Shown here in pieces: positions 43,852 to 51,365 of a stretch of DNA of 64,000 nucleotides; position 1 is the stretch's first letter, and every line of letters begins with the position of its first letter. The position numbers and the translations under genes are program-made. Below the pieces are notes generated by a model, which was not told where the DNA came from, searched no databases, and was given only the letters and a program-made list of their open reading frames with translations. Where the stretch lies: contig CADCHF010000001.1 of the NCBI GenBank assembly GCA_902801175.1, positions 1 through 64,000 on the forward strand, written 5' to 3'. The stretch is from an uncultured Coriobacteriaceae bacterium (lineage in GTDB: Bacteria > Actinomycetota > Coriobacteriia > Coriobacteriales > Atopobiaceae).

Positions 43852-45384
43852 CTACTGGCGGTAGTACTTGAGGAAGTCCTCGAGCTGGTCAAGTGCCTCG
43901 CCCAGCACTGCGCGACGCGGCAGATAGACGATTCGGAAGTATCCCGGCGTCTCCCAGTTAAAGCCCTTGCCCGGCACGATCAGCACGCGCTTGTCCTGCA
44001 GCAGGTCAAGCTGGAACTGCTCGTCGTCGGTGATGTTGAACTTTGCGGGGTCGAGCCTGGGGAAGATGTAGAACGCCGCCTTGGGCTTAACCACGCTCAC
44101 GCCGTCCATTGCACACAGGCGCTCGTACACATAGTCGCGCTGCTTGCACACGCGGCCCGTTGGCACCACGTAGTTCTTGACGCTCTGATAGCCGCCAAGT
44201 GCCGTCTGCACGATGGACTGCGCCGGCACATTGGAGCACAGACGCATGTTGCTCATCATGTGGATGCCTTCCAAAAGACCCTTGCCCAGGCGCTTGTTGC
44301 CAGAGATGCTAATCCAGCCAATACGCCAGCCCGCAATCATGTGGCTCTTGGAAAGGCCGTTGAAGGTGATGCAGAAGAGGTCCGGAGCCAGGCTCGCGAT
44401 GGAGACGTGCTCGTCGCCGTCCATAACCAGACGGTCGTAGATCTCGTCGGAAAGGATGATGAGCTGGTTCTGGCGGGCAATCTCAACGATCTCCTCGAGC
44501 ACCTCGCGCGGATAGAGAGCGCCAGTTGGGTTGTTGGGATTGATGATGACGATGGCCTTGGTGTTGCTCGTGATCTTGGCACGCATGTCGTCTAGATCGG
44601 GCAGCCAGTCTGCCTGCTCGTCGCACAGGTAGTGCACGGCCTTACCGCCAGCAAGCGTCACGCAAGCGGTCCAGAGCGGGTAGTCGGGGCTGGGGACCAA
44701 GATCTCGTCACCGGTCTCCACCATGGCCTGCATCACTAGGTTGATGAGGTCGGAGACACCGTTGCCCGTATAGATGTCATTCATCGTGACGTTGGGGATA
44801 CCCTTGAGCTGGTCGTACTGCATGATGGCCTTGCGCGCGGCAAAGAGACCACGGCTGTCGGAGTAGCCCTCTGTGTCGCGCAGCTGGCTGGCCATGTCCT
44901 GCACGACCTCATCGGGCGTACGGAAGCCAAACGGCGCCGGGTTACCAATGTTAAGCTTGAGGATGTTGATGCCATCCTCTTCCATGCGCATGGCCTCGTC
45001 GAGTGCGGGTCCGCGGACATCGTAAGAAACGTGGTCGAGCTTGCTTGACTTGTCAAAACGGCGAACAGACATGGGATGTGCCTCCTGTTGGTGCGTAGGT
45101 GCTGGCGACGGAGCTTGCTTTGGTGATGGAGATACGTTTGTGGGTGGACCCTCGTGAGGGCTTTGCGCTTCGGTGCCCGAAAGGCGCTCCTGTGGAACAT
45201 CGAGCACGTCTGCAAGGGTCTGAATTGCCGATGCACGAGGAACGGTCTTGCCGGAAAGGTATTGGCTGAGTTGGCTCTTACCAAGCTTGCGGCCCTTTTC
45301 AGCAGCTAGACGGAGAAGGTCAACCTGCTTGAGGCCCTTCTCCCCCATCACCTTCTCGAGACGCTCTGCAAAGGATTGCTGCAT
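43852..45384 (-). CDS. XRE HTH domain fused to an AlaA-like aminotransferase
   Basis: A 510-residue fusion. Residues about 4-70 are an XRE helix-turn-helix (KGLKQVDLLRLAAEKGRKLG, then KSQLSQYLSGKTVPR). Residues 71-104 are a Pro/Ser/Gln linker. Residues 105-510 are a complete fold-type I aminotransferase of the AlaA (glutamate-pyruvate) group: LNIGNPAPFGF, NPNNPTGALYP, SDEIYD (Asp313) and NGLSKSHMIAGWRIGW with PLP Lys346. The start at 45384 has GGAG 5 bases upstream. An internal ATG at 45072 (MSVRRF) has AGGAGG (45081-45086) 8 bases upstream, so free enzyme may also be made. Five copies of RGTTCAATTT precede the gene, pointing to autoregulation. Confidence 0.9.
   Translation of the reverse strand: MQQSFAERLEKVMGEKGLKQVDLLRLAAEKGRKLGKSQLSQYLSGKTVPRASAIQTLADVLDVPQERLSGTEAQSPHEGPPTNVSPSPKQAPSPAPTHQQEAHPMSVRRFDKSSKLDHVSYDVRGPALDEAMRMEEDGINILKLNIGNPAPFGFRTPDEVVQDMASQLRDTEGYSDSRGLFAARKAIMQYDQLKGIPNVTMNDIYTGNGVSDLINLVMQAMVETGDEILVPSPDYPLWTACVTLAGGKAVHYLCDEQADWLPDLDDMRAKITSNTKAIVIINPNNPTGALYPREVLEEIVEIARQNQLIILSDEIYDRLVMDGDEHVSIASLAPDLFCITFNGLSKSHMIAGWRIGWISISGNKRLGKGLLEGIHMMSNMRLCSNVPAQSIVQTALGGYQSVKNYVVPTGRVCKQRDYVYERLCAMDGVSVVKPKAAFYIFPRLDPAKFNITDDEQFQLDLLQDKRVLIVPGKGFNWETPGYFRIVYLPRRAVLGEALDQLEDFLKYYRQ
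45081..45086 (-). promoter_or_regulatory. Internal Shine-Dalgarno site inside the XRE-aminotransferase gene
   Basis: AGGAGG on the minus strand, 8 bases before an in-frame ATG (45070-45072) that is exactly the usual start of a stand-alone AlaA-type enzyme (MSVRRFDKSS). It could permit independent translation of the enzyme domain. Confidence 0.6.
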
Positions 45385-45395
45385 TGCTGCTCCGT

Positions 45396-45489
45396 AGTTC
45401 AATTTTGGAAAGTTCAATTTACCTTCAGTGGTTCAATTTCTGCCACCTTAGCACAGATCCCAAGAAATTGAACTGATAAGGTTCAATTT
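45396..45489. promoter_or_regulatory. Five copies of RGTTCAATTT upstream of the XRE-aminotransferase gene
   Basis: Plus-strand copies at 45396-45405, 45411-45420, 45430-45439 and 45480-45489; an inverted copy at 45465-45474. The last two form a dyad with 10-base arms around GATAA. The first copy is only 12 bases before the start codon. They are the likely operators of the fused XRE domain. Confidence 0.75.
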
Positions 45490-45608
45490 TGCTAGATTCT
45501 TCCCTTAAGAGGAGATGAATCCGCCTTACGCGGCGCTCCATCGGTAAAGCGATAGGCCCCGCTGGTTCACTTAAACCCCGGGGCTTTAAAACCTACGGCC
45601 GATAACGC

Positions 45609-47279
45609 TTACAGGCCGCGCACCGTCTTTGCAAGGTTGTAGAAGTGCGCACCAACGCGCTCTACGTCGGACACAAGCGCCAAGTAGTTGGCACCAGCAT
45701 CTGGCGAGCACTTGCCTTCGCTGATACGACGGGCATGGCTGGCGCTCATCTCGGCCACTTGGTCAGAAATGGCGAGCTCGGTCACACCCGCGTTGACAAC
45801 CTCAAGCTCGTCCTCGTGTTCGTAGGCGCGCATCGCCTGTCCAAAGAGGGTCTCGACCATATCTCCTAGCTGGTCAATCTCTCCACGCGCCGTATCAGAG
45901 AAGCTGTCGCCGTTTTCTAGCAAGTCCTCGCCATACTCAACGATGTGCTTGGAGTAGTCGCCCACACGCTCAAGGTCCGAAATAGACTTGAGGGCATGCG
46001 ACAGGTAATCTCGGTCGCCCGCAGAAAGCTGCTCACCAAAGAGCTTTGAGGCGAAGCGCGCTATCTCCCTATTGAGATAGTTGAGCTCCTCCTCATTGGC
46101 ATCAAAAGTGGGGCGGTCCGAATAGTCGGCGCTCTTGACCATGTTGATCGCCGACTCAAAGTTACGCATGGCAATGCCGGCCATACCCATGATCTCGCTC
46201 TTGACCTGCTGAATAGCGATTGGGGGCGACTCGAGGAAGTTGTCATCGAGGTAGAAGGTGGTAGTGGTAGAAGTCGTCTTCTCATCGTCGGCAACCATCT
46301 TTGTTACCAGGGCCACAAGCGCCGAGGTAAGCGGAAGGATCAGGATGACGGCGACCACATTGAACACCGTGTGGAACATGGCCAGCTGCACCTGCGGCAT
46401 GCCAGGGAAGAGGTCGCCAAAGATAGTGCCAAAGCTCACCGAGCCATGTGTAGCCAGCTTGAGCGCCTGCCCTATTGCCAAGAAGATAATCACACCCGCC
46501 ACGTTAAAGATGAGGTGGATATAGCTCGCACGCTTTGCGTTGGCAGAGCCCGTCATGCCTGCAATGACCGAGACCACGCACGAGCCAATGTTGGAACCCA
46601 TTGTGAGGTAGATGCCCTGATCAAGCGTGATGAGGCCGGCAACGACCATGGTGATGGCGACCGATGTCATAACCGACGAGCTCTGGATGATTGCTGTGAG
46701 CACGGCGCCAATGAGCACGAGCAACAGCACGTTGTTGATGGAGGCGAGGAAGTTCCTTACGCTGTCGAGCTCGGCAAAGCTCTCCATGGCACCACTCATC
46801 GTGGACAGACCAACAAACAGCATGCCAAAGCCACAGAGTATGCCGCCGATGGTCTTTGCCTTGTCGCTCGAGGCGAACGAGACGATGAACGCGCCCACAC
46901 CTGCGAGGGCCGAGAAGATCACCGTGGACGAAAGGCCTCCCCCACCACTGATGCCCCACGCAACAATTTGGCCGGTGATGGTAGTTCCGATATTGGCGCC
47001 ATAGATGACCGTAGCCGCTTGCGTAAGCGTCATGATGCCCGCGTTGACAAAACCAATGATGATGACTGTGACCGCGCCTGAGCTTTGAATAGCCGCCGTA
47101 CCAAGGGCGCCAATCCCAACGCCCAGGAGCTTGCTCTTTGACGCAGACGCAAACAGATCGCGAAGCTTTGATGAGCCCAACGTCTCAAGATTGGAACTCA
47201 GCATGCCACATGCGGTGAGAAACACTCCGATTCCAGCTAAAAGTGTTAAGACCGCACCGGCTGCCATTACACCATTCAT
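45609..47279 (-). CDS. Na/Pi-cotransporter family protein with C-terminal PhoU-like domain
   Basis: A 556-residue protein: residues 1-310 have about 8-10 helices with the duplicated NptA signature GTAAIQSSGAVTVIIIGFVN and LTAIIQSSSVMTSVAITMVV (QSS motifs). Residues about 350-556 are a PhoU-like helical domain. It probably takes up phosphate with sodium. The ATG at 47279 (MNGVMAAGAV) has AAGGGA 8 bases upstream; longer readings start in non-coding DNA. Second phosphate-uptake gene in the window beside pit. Confidence 0.93.
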   Translation of the reverse strand: MNGVMAAGAVLTLLAGIGVFLTACGMLSSNLETLGSSKLRDLFASASKSKLLGVGIGALGTAAIQSSGAVTVIIIGFVNAGIMTLTQAATVIYGANIGTTITGQIVAWGISGGGGLSSTVIFSALAGVGAFIVSFASSDKAKTIGGILCGFGMLFVGLSTMSGAMESFAELDSVRNFLASINNVLLLVLIGAVLTAIIQSSSVMTSVAITMVVAGLITLDQGIYLTMGSNIGSCVVSVIAGMTGSANAKRASYIHLIFNVAGVIIFLAIGQALKLATHGSVSFGTIFGDLFPGMPQVQLAMFHTVFNVVAVILILPLTSALVALVTKMVADDEKTTSTTTTFYLDDNFLESPPIAIQQVKSEIMGMAGIAMRNFESAINMVKSADYSDRPTFDANEEELNYLNREIARFASKLFGEQLSAGDRDYLSHALKSISDLERVGDYSKHIVEYGEDLLENGDSFSDTARGEIDQLGDMVETLFGQAMRAYEHEDELEVVNAGVTELAISDQVAEMSASHARRISEGKCSPDAGANYLALVSDVERVGAHFYNLAKTVRGL

Positions 47280-47711
47280 GAATAAGTCCCTTCGTTCTCT
47301 CCAAACGTATGAGTTTGGGCAAGAATTTGTTAAGGCTGTTTCATGATAGTGTATTGTTCGTAAGCTCCATGTTATGGACGAGCTATATGGTCGAATTGCT
47401 GGATATTTCGGCGTTTTATGCGGCCACCAGGCACGGCTTGCATCACTTTTGATATCCGGAGACAAAAGCTCCTTCGGCTTTCAGCCTACTGGGCAGCCTT
47501 GACCATAGCCTGCTCCCATTGAGGTCTTCGTACGGACATGAGCACCTTCTGGAATGCCTCCAGCTTTGTCTGTACCATGTCACTCAGCCCATTTCACATT
47601 GTTTTACCTCGACTTCTGTATGTATGGCAGCTATCGTACAGTGCCAGACTGCCATGTAGAAGGCGTTATGGCCATCCCTATCTTCAGGGTTATAGGACAA
47701 AAAGTGTGCGG
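47280..47711. other. Gene-free region upstream of the Na/Pi transporter, edge of the accessory region
   Basis: About 430 bases. The part near 47280-47460 likely holds the transporter promoter. The part from about 47540 reads into out-of-frame, degraded sequence continuing the IS1249-like fragment. No intact gene is seen. Confidence 0.45.
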
Positions 47712-48026
47712 TCAGTCCCAGTCCCTCCTCCACGGGATCGACCTGTGCAGCTCCTCCCACACCAGGCCATCTCCCCACTTCCGTGGGCCGATGGATGCCC
47801 TGTTCTCGTAGCTGATCTCCCGCATCTCCTTGGCGATGTCCTCGTCGGTGGGCATGACCCTGAGGATCTCCGCTGCCGGCAGCGGGCACTCCGTGTACAT
47901 GTAGCACCACCAGTAGACGGCCTTGATGCGGCGCTCCAGGCTCAGTCCCCGGTGCTCCCTGAGCATGGCCCTGAGCCGTGCGTTCGTGCTCTCGACGGCG
48001 TTGTTGGTTGAGGGCAGGGGGCCGAG
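47712..48026 (-). pseudogene. IS1249-like transposase, C-terminal fragment
   Basis: Reading LPSTNNAVESTNARLRAMLR, then EHRGLSLERRIKAVYWWCYM and AAEILRVMPTDEDIAKEM gives about 100 residues typical of the C-terminus of IS1249/IS256-type transposases. The rest of the transposase is absent; the frame begins abruptly at about 48026 next to the IS110-like fragment. It is an insertion-sequence relic. Confidence 0.8.
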
Positions 48027-48466
48027 TTTTCAACATCAGGTCCTGCGGGCGGCTCCACGTAGGGGACGCGGTCGATCATGATGGCGTAGATCACGCCGAG
48101 CCTCTTGCGGGCGACGCCCTTGAGCGCCCTTCTGTGCCCCATGCCCCTCGCGCGGCACTCGTCGTAGTACCTGCCGAACCTGCCCTTGGACCCGACGAGC
48201 GAATTGCAGCTGAATATCAGCAGGTTCTTGAGCTGCCTTTTGCCGGACCTGGCGGCGGACGTGGAGTCGACCGAGGTGCCGCTCCGCCTGTCGGCCAGCG
48301 CCAGCCCGCAGTAGCTGGCGAGCCGGTCGTCGCCGTCGAAGAGCGACACGTCGACCATGGTGACGAGCGCCGTCGCCGTCCTGGGCCCGACGCCGGGGAC
48401 GGTGAGCAGGCAGCGGTAGGTCTCGTCGTCGGAGAGCCTGGACGCTATGTCGGCCATGAGTTTTCA
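48024..48466. repeat. 9-bp direct repeats flanking the IS110-like fragment
   Basis: GAGTTTTCA occurs at 48024-48032 and again at 48458-48466, exactly at the two ends of the IS110-like fragment. They may be remnants of insertion or of an internal deletion. Confidence 0.6.
48033..48457 (-). pseudogene. IS110-family transposase, C-terminal fragment
   Basis: About 140 residues matching the Transposase_20 half of IS110 enzymes: CLLTVPGVGPRTATALVTMV, then LASYCGLALADRRSGTSVD, SGKRQLKNLLIFSC and the C-terminal KRLGVIYAIMIDR. The N-terminal DEDD catalytic half is missing: the frame opens with ATG GCC at 48457, directly against a 9-bp repeat. At its other end the frame runs into the IS1249-like fragment out of frame. 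Not functional. Confidence 0.85.
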
Positions 48467-48521
48467 TAACAAACAGTTGCTTGCCTATTATGAATTTCTA
48501 TAACATCACCTACATTTAATA

Positions 48522-48902
48522 TCATTTTGAACTTCCTTTCCCTTTATATTGTGGAATAAATTCATTATATGATTCAACATATTCTTCAGCCATCTTCATA
48601 ATTTCTTCTTCTGACTTACCATCAAAGAAAGTATCATCATTTATCTTTTTTTGATTTCTTAAATAGTGAAGGTACTGAACAATGCTAGTTAAACTAATTG
48701 TTCCAAAAATTGGCATAAAGCCTATGGTTACTAGTGGATCATTTACTACAATCCCTGCTGCTGTTGCAGCTGTTAGTCCTATTGCGGTTATAAATCCTGC
48801 TCTTATTTTTAATAATTTTTTATTTAATTCTGCCATCTCACTAGTTGTACTGTTTTTTATTATTATTTTTGCTTCTTCGTATGTTTCTGGTTTTTCAAGC
48901 AT
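48522..48902 (-). CDS. AT-rich foreign gene for a small two-helix membrane protein
   Basis: A 126-residue protein (MLEKPETYEEAKIIIKNSTT) with two hydrophobic segments (AGFITAIGLTAATAAGIVVN and LVTIGFMPIFGTISLTSIVQ) and a Lys/Glu-rich C-terminal tail. AAGGAAG lies about 8 bases before the ATG at 48902. The gene is strikingly AT-rich with Ile, Lys and Asn codons of low-GC type, unlike all its neighbours, so it was probably acquired recently from a low-GC Firmicute-like source. Family not recognised; immunity, holin or signalling roles are possible. Confidence 0.75.
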   Translation of the reverse strand: MLEKPETYEEAKIIIKNSTTSEMAELNKKLLKIRAGFITAIGLTAATAAGIVVNDPLVTIGFMPIFGTISLTSIVQYLHYLRNQKKINDDTFFDGKSEEEIMKMAEEYVESYNEFIPQYKGKGSSK

Positions 48903-48941
48903 TTTATTCACTTCCTTTTCCTGATTCTTTTGGATGATAAT

Positions 48942-48977
48942 GTTGAACGAAGGTCGCTTTTCCGACCCTCGTTCAAC
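48942..48977. repeat. Hairpin repeat, copy 1
   Basis: A 36-base hairpin with 15-bp arms (GTTGAACGAAGGTCG and near complement, one mismatch) around a CTTTTC loop. It is almost identical to 49336-49371 (one base different), in the same orientation 394 bases away. Confidence 0.85.
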
Positions 48978-49022
48978 CAAGTATAGGTAAGCTGCCCAGC
49001 TCAAAGGTGGTATAACGATTCC

Positions 49023-49235
49023 ATGAGACCATTCGTAAAATACACAAACGGACTAAGCGACGACCCGCTTCGCAGACAGGCCCTGCGCGCTTTTTTCGCA
49101 GCGGTCGATGGGAGAATTGGCCGCATGACATTCAAGATGGTAACCGATCAACAAATGCGAAGCGTTCTCGATGACGAGGACTTTGAACTGTGGCTAAAGC
49201 TTAAGAGTGAGCACAAAGCCGTTGGTGTTGCCTGA
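49023..49235 (+). CDS. Possible small protein between twin hairpins
   Basis: A 70-residue frame (MRPFVKYTNGLSDDPLRRQA, then FFAAVDGRIGRMTFKMVTDQ and ending SEHKAVGVA). The composition and Glu/Lys-rich C-terminal helix look protein-like, and it is bounded by the two hairpin copies and followed by terminator-like hairpins. The upstream AAAGGTGG is rather far (13 bases) from the ATG, so translation is uncertain. No family recognised. Confidence 0.4.
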   Translation: MRPFVKYTNGLSDDPLRRQALRAFFAAVDGRIGRMTFKMVTDQQMRSVLDDEDFELWLKLKSEHKAVGVA

Positions 49236-49271
49236 CGCGCAGTCGCAGCACATAACGCAATCCCGACCAAC

Positions 49272-49333
49272 CCGCGGCCCCGAGAGGGGCCGTTTCCATG
49301 CCGAAACCAGCCATCCGCGAGGGTGGCTCTTTT
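49272..49333 (+). terminator. Two tandem terminator-like hairpins
   Basis: CGGCCCCGAGAGGGGCCG followed by TTTCC, then AGCCATCC-GCG-AGGGTGGCT followed by CTTTTC, in immediate succession after the 70-residue frame. Confidence 0.65.
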
Positions 49334-49335
49334 CG

Positions 49336-49371
49336 GTTGAACGAAGGTCTCTTTTCCGACCCTCGTTCAAC
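49336..49371. repeat. Hairpin repeat, copy 2
   Basis: Second copy of the 36-base hairpin at 48942-48977, differing at one base (T for G at position 15 of the unit). Confidence 0.85.
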
Positions 49372-49433
49372 TCAATCGCTTTCCTCGATCACACCGCGCC
49401 GTTGTCCGTTTCTTGCTGGTTGTAGCAAAAATC

Positions 49434-49455
49434 GTGACCTGTACGTACAGGTCAC
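49434..49455. repeat. Perfect 22-bp palindrome
   Basis: GTGACCTGTAC followed directly by its exact reverse complement, with no loop. This is the shape of a dimeric regulator operator rather than a terminator. No gene starts close to it. Confidence 0.75.
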
Positions 49456-49876
49456 CGTCGACCCCGTCTCCGTCTTGCCCGACGCCTATCATTGACGTCG
49501 GGGCCACGTACTCCACGCCGCGGGAAGGTACGGCGCCGCCACCTCCACCTGACAGCGCGGGGGAGTCCCCGCGACCCTTAAGCTAACAAGTACGAGCCAA
49601 TTCCCGCAAGGATTACGATTGTTTGATTATTGTCTCGAATTGAAGGACCTCATTCCGCCTCTGGTGGGCTCATACGGGCTCAGATCTGATTCCTCCAAGG
49701 GTGCTGACAAGCGAGCGACGCTAACCCTTCCCTATCTGAAGCCCTCAATGACCACTTAGGGGCACCATGCAACTAAACAGGTCATATTTGCGTTGCGTAT
49801 GAATCTGATGTCTACCGCTATTGGAAAAGCTGCTGGTGGCGCCCCAAAAGCACTCCAAATTCCGAAATGGCTGATA

Positions 49877-49912
49877 GTGGTGCCAAGTGTGGTGCCAAGT
49901 GTGGTGCCAGCA
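49877..49912. repeat. Three tandem 12-base repeats
   Basis: GTGGTGCCAAGT starts at 49877, 49889 and 49901 (the last copy diverges after GTGGTGCCA), about 55 bases from the 3' end of the tRNA-Thr gene. Confidence 0.7.
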
Positions 49913-49927
49913 CCTCAGAAACGCAAA

Positions 49928-49957
49928 CAGGCCAGACGCTATACCACGTCTGACCTG
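49928..49957 (-). terminator. Terminator of tRNA-Thr
   Basis: An 11-bp stem (CAGGTCAGACG/CGTCTGGCCTG, one G-T pair) around an 8-base loop, followed on the minus strand by TTTGCGTTT, starting about 11 bases past the tRNA 3' end. Confidence 0.75.
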
Positions 49958-49967
49958 CGAGAAGTCG

Positions 49968-50043
49968 TGGAGCCGGATAGCAGACTCGAACTGCTGGCCT
50001 ACGCATTACGAGTGCGTCGCTCTACCAACTGAGCTAATCCGGC
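49968..50043 (-). tRNA. tRNA-Thr (anticodon CGT)
   Basis: On the minus strand a complete cloverleaf: acceptor GCCGGAT/ATCCGGC, D-arm GCTCAGTTGGTAGAGC, anticodon stem ACGCA/TGCGT with loop CTCGTAA (anticodon CGT, reads ACG), T-arm AGCAGTTCGAGTCTGCT and discriminator T with an encoded CCA end. It lies at the border of a small accessory region carrying IS relics, as integration targets often do. Confidence 0.95.
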
Positions 50044-50152
50044 ATCCTATGTGCCTTACGGCAAGTACTTACTATACCTAACTAGGCCTTTGCATTTCAA
50101 GTCCCAGTTTTGTCGAATCTGAGAATACAGAGACCATCCGTCAGTGAAACAC

Positions 50153-51343
50153 TTACAGCAGGCGAAGCACTCCTCGCACGAGGCTCTCAAAATCGCTTGC
50201 GTGACGGCTGGCCTCCTCGACCACGCTCTGGTGCGAGACCTGGCCCTCCCCCGCATAGTTGGCTGCAAGCGTAAGGCCAAGCACGTTCATGCCAAGCGCC
50301 TGCGCCTCAATGACCTCGCAGACGGTGGACATGCCAACGTAGCTTACGCCCATACCCGCAAGCATCCTAACCTCGGCAGGGGTCTCAAAGCTCGGACCAA
50401 GAACACCCGCGTAGACGCCCTCTTCGACCGCAATGCCAAGATCGTCTGCAACGCCTCGGGCAAGCGTGCGCAGGTAGCGGCTATAGGCCTCCGCCATGCT
50501 CACAAAGGGAGTCTCGACCCCACGGAGGTTGTCGTCGCCCACCAGCGGGTTGGCGCCCGTAAGGTTGATATGGTCGGTAATGATGCCGAGGCCGGTATGG
50601 GCATTGCCCGGGATGGCGCCAGTGGCGCAGGCAAAGACAATGACACGGCAACCCAAGCGATGGGCATGGCGTACCAAGGCTGTGACCTCAGAAGCCGTAT
50701 AGCCCTGATACAGATGGATGCGGCCGGGATACACCACAACCGGAACACCGTCTACGGTACCGATGGTGACCTCAAAGTCGTGACCAGGAATGGGACGAGC
50801 GCTCTCAGGGAAGTCGTCAATGTCGTGGTAGTCAATCCTGCGCACCGCGTGCACGAGCGAGCGCAGATGCCCAAGGCCCGTTCCGAGCACGATAGCAATA
50901 GGATGCTCAACAGACGGCTTGCAGCTTTCCACGGTCTCTTCGGTCACCATACAGATTCCTTCTCTCTCCAAGAGCTCGGCAAAGATGCCGTTTCCCGATA
51001 CCAGTCTCCTCGAGTGTGTACCATCGTACACAAGGCCAACCCCGCATGCAGGGCTTTTGGCCTTTAGCACGGCGAGCGTTGCGTTGTTTGCACGAGCGAG
51101 CTCAACGCATGCGGTGGCCCCAGCCAAATACTCGCGTGTCACGTCGGCGCCGTTGGCCGTGATGACACGGTCCCCCACTCGCTCTGCCGGACAACGCGGA
51201 ACCGGAAGCCCACCAGCGCACTCGGGACACACGGCCTGCGCCTGCAGCCCTTTCATAAGCTCACGTACAGCTGTTGATGGCTTTGAGCGCCCGTCGTAGC
51301 GACATGGCTCGCCCAGCAGGCATGCGCTCACCACAGCCTTCAT
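50153..51343 (-). CDS. DUF523/TudS-like desulfurase domain fused to purine nucleoside phosphorylase
   Basis: A 396-residue fusion. Residues 1-130 are a DUF523 domain: VSACLLGEPCRYDGRSKP, QAVCPECAGGLPVPR and LKAKSPACGVG. Cys8, Cys39 and Cys100 fit the three [4Fe-4S] ligands of thiouracil desulfurase (TudS). Residues about 145-396 are a full trimeric-type purine nucleoside phosphorylase: IAIVLGTGLGHL, YPGRIHLYQGYTA, GVLGPSFETPAEVRML and VGMSTVCEVIEAQALGM. An internal ATG at 50950 preceded by AGAAGGA could give PNP alone. The fusion suggests salvage of thiolated nucleosides or bases. AGGGGG lies 7 bases before the main ATG. Confidence 0.9.
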   Translation of the reverse strand: MKAVVSACLLGEPCRYDGRSKPSTAVRELMKGLQAQAVCPECAGGLPVPRCPAERVGDRVITANGADVTREYLAGATACVELARANNATLAVLKAKSPACGVGLVYDGTHSRRLVSGNGIFAELLEREGICMVTEETVESCKPSVEHPIAIVLGTGLGHLRSLVHAVRRIDYHDIDDFPESARPIPGHDFEVTIGTVDGVPVVVYPGRIHLYQGYTASEVTALVRHAHRLGCRVIVFACATGAIPGNAHTGLGIITDHINLTGANPLVGDDNLRGVETPFVSMAEAYSRYLRTLARGVADDLGIAVEEGVYAGVLGPSFETPAEVRMLAGMGVSYVGMSTVCEVIEAQALGMNVLGLTLAANYAGEGQVSHQSVVEEASRHASDFESLVRGVLRLL

Positions 51344-51365
51344 GACAGGCCCCCTGGCTGTTGTC

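Larger units (their letters stand above)
49236..49967. other. Gene-free stretch rich in hairpins and palindromes
   Basis: About 730 bases without a credible gene. It holds terminator-like hairpins at about 49272-49294 and 49311-49333, the second twin hairpin (49336-49371), a perfect 22-bp palindrome (49434-49455), a GC hairpin at about 49555-49573, three tandem 12-base repeats (49877-49912) and the tRNA terminator. It is probably what remains of an integrated element at the tRNA gene. Confidence 0.5.

Noticed and set aside
49793-50032. A 79-codon plus-strand frame with VVPSVVPSVVP repeats
   Set aside because: It runs through the tRNA-Thr gene on the other strand; the peptide repeats come from the tandem 12-base DNA repeats.
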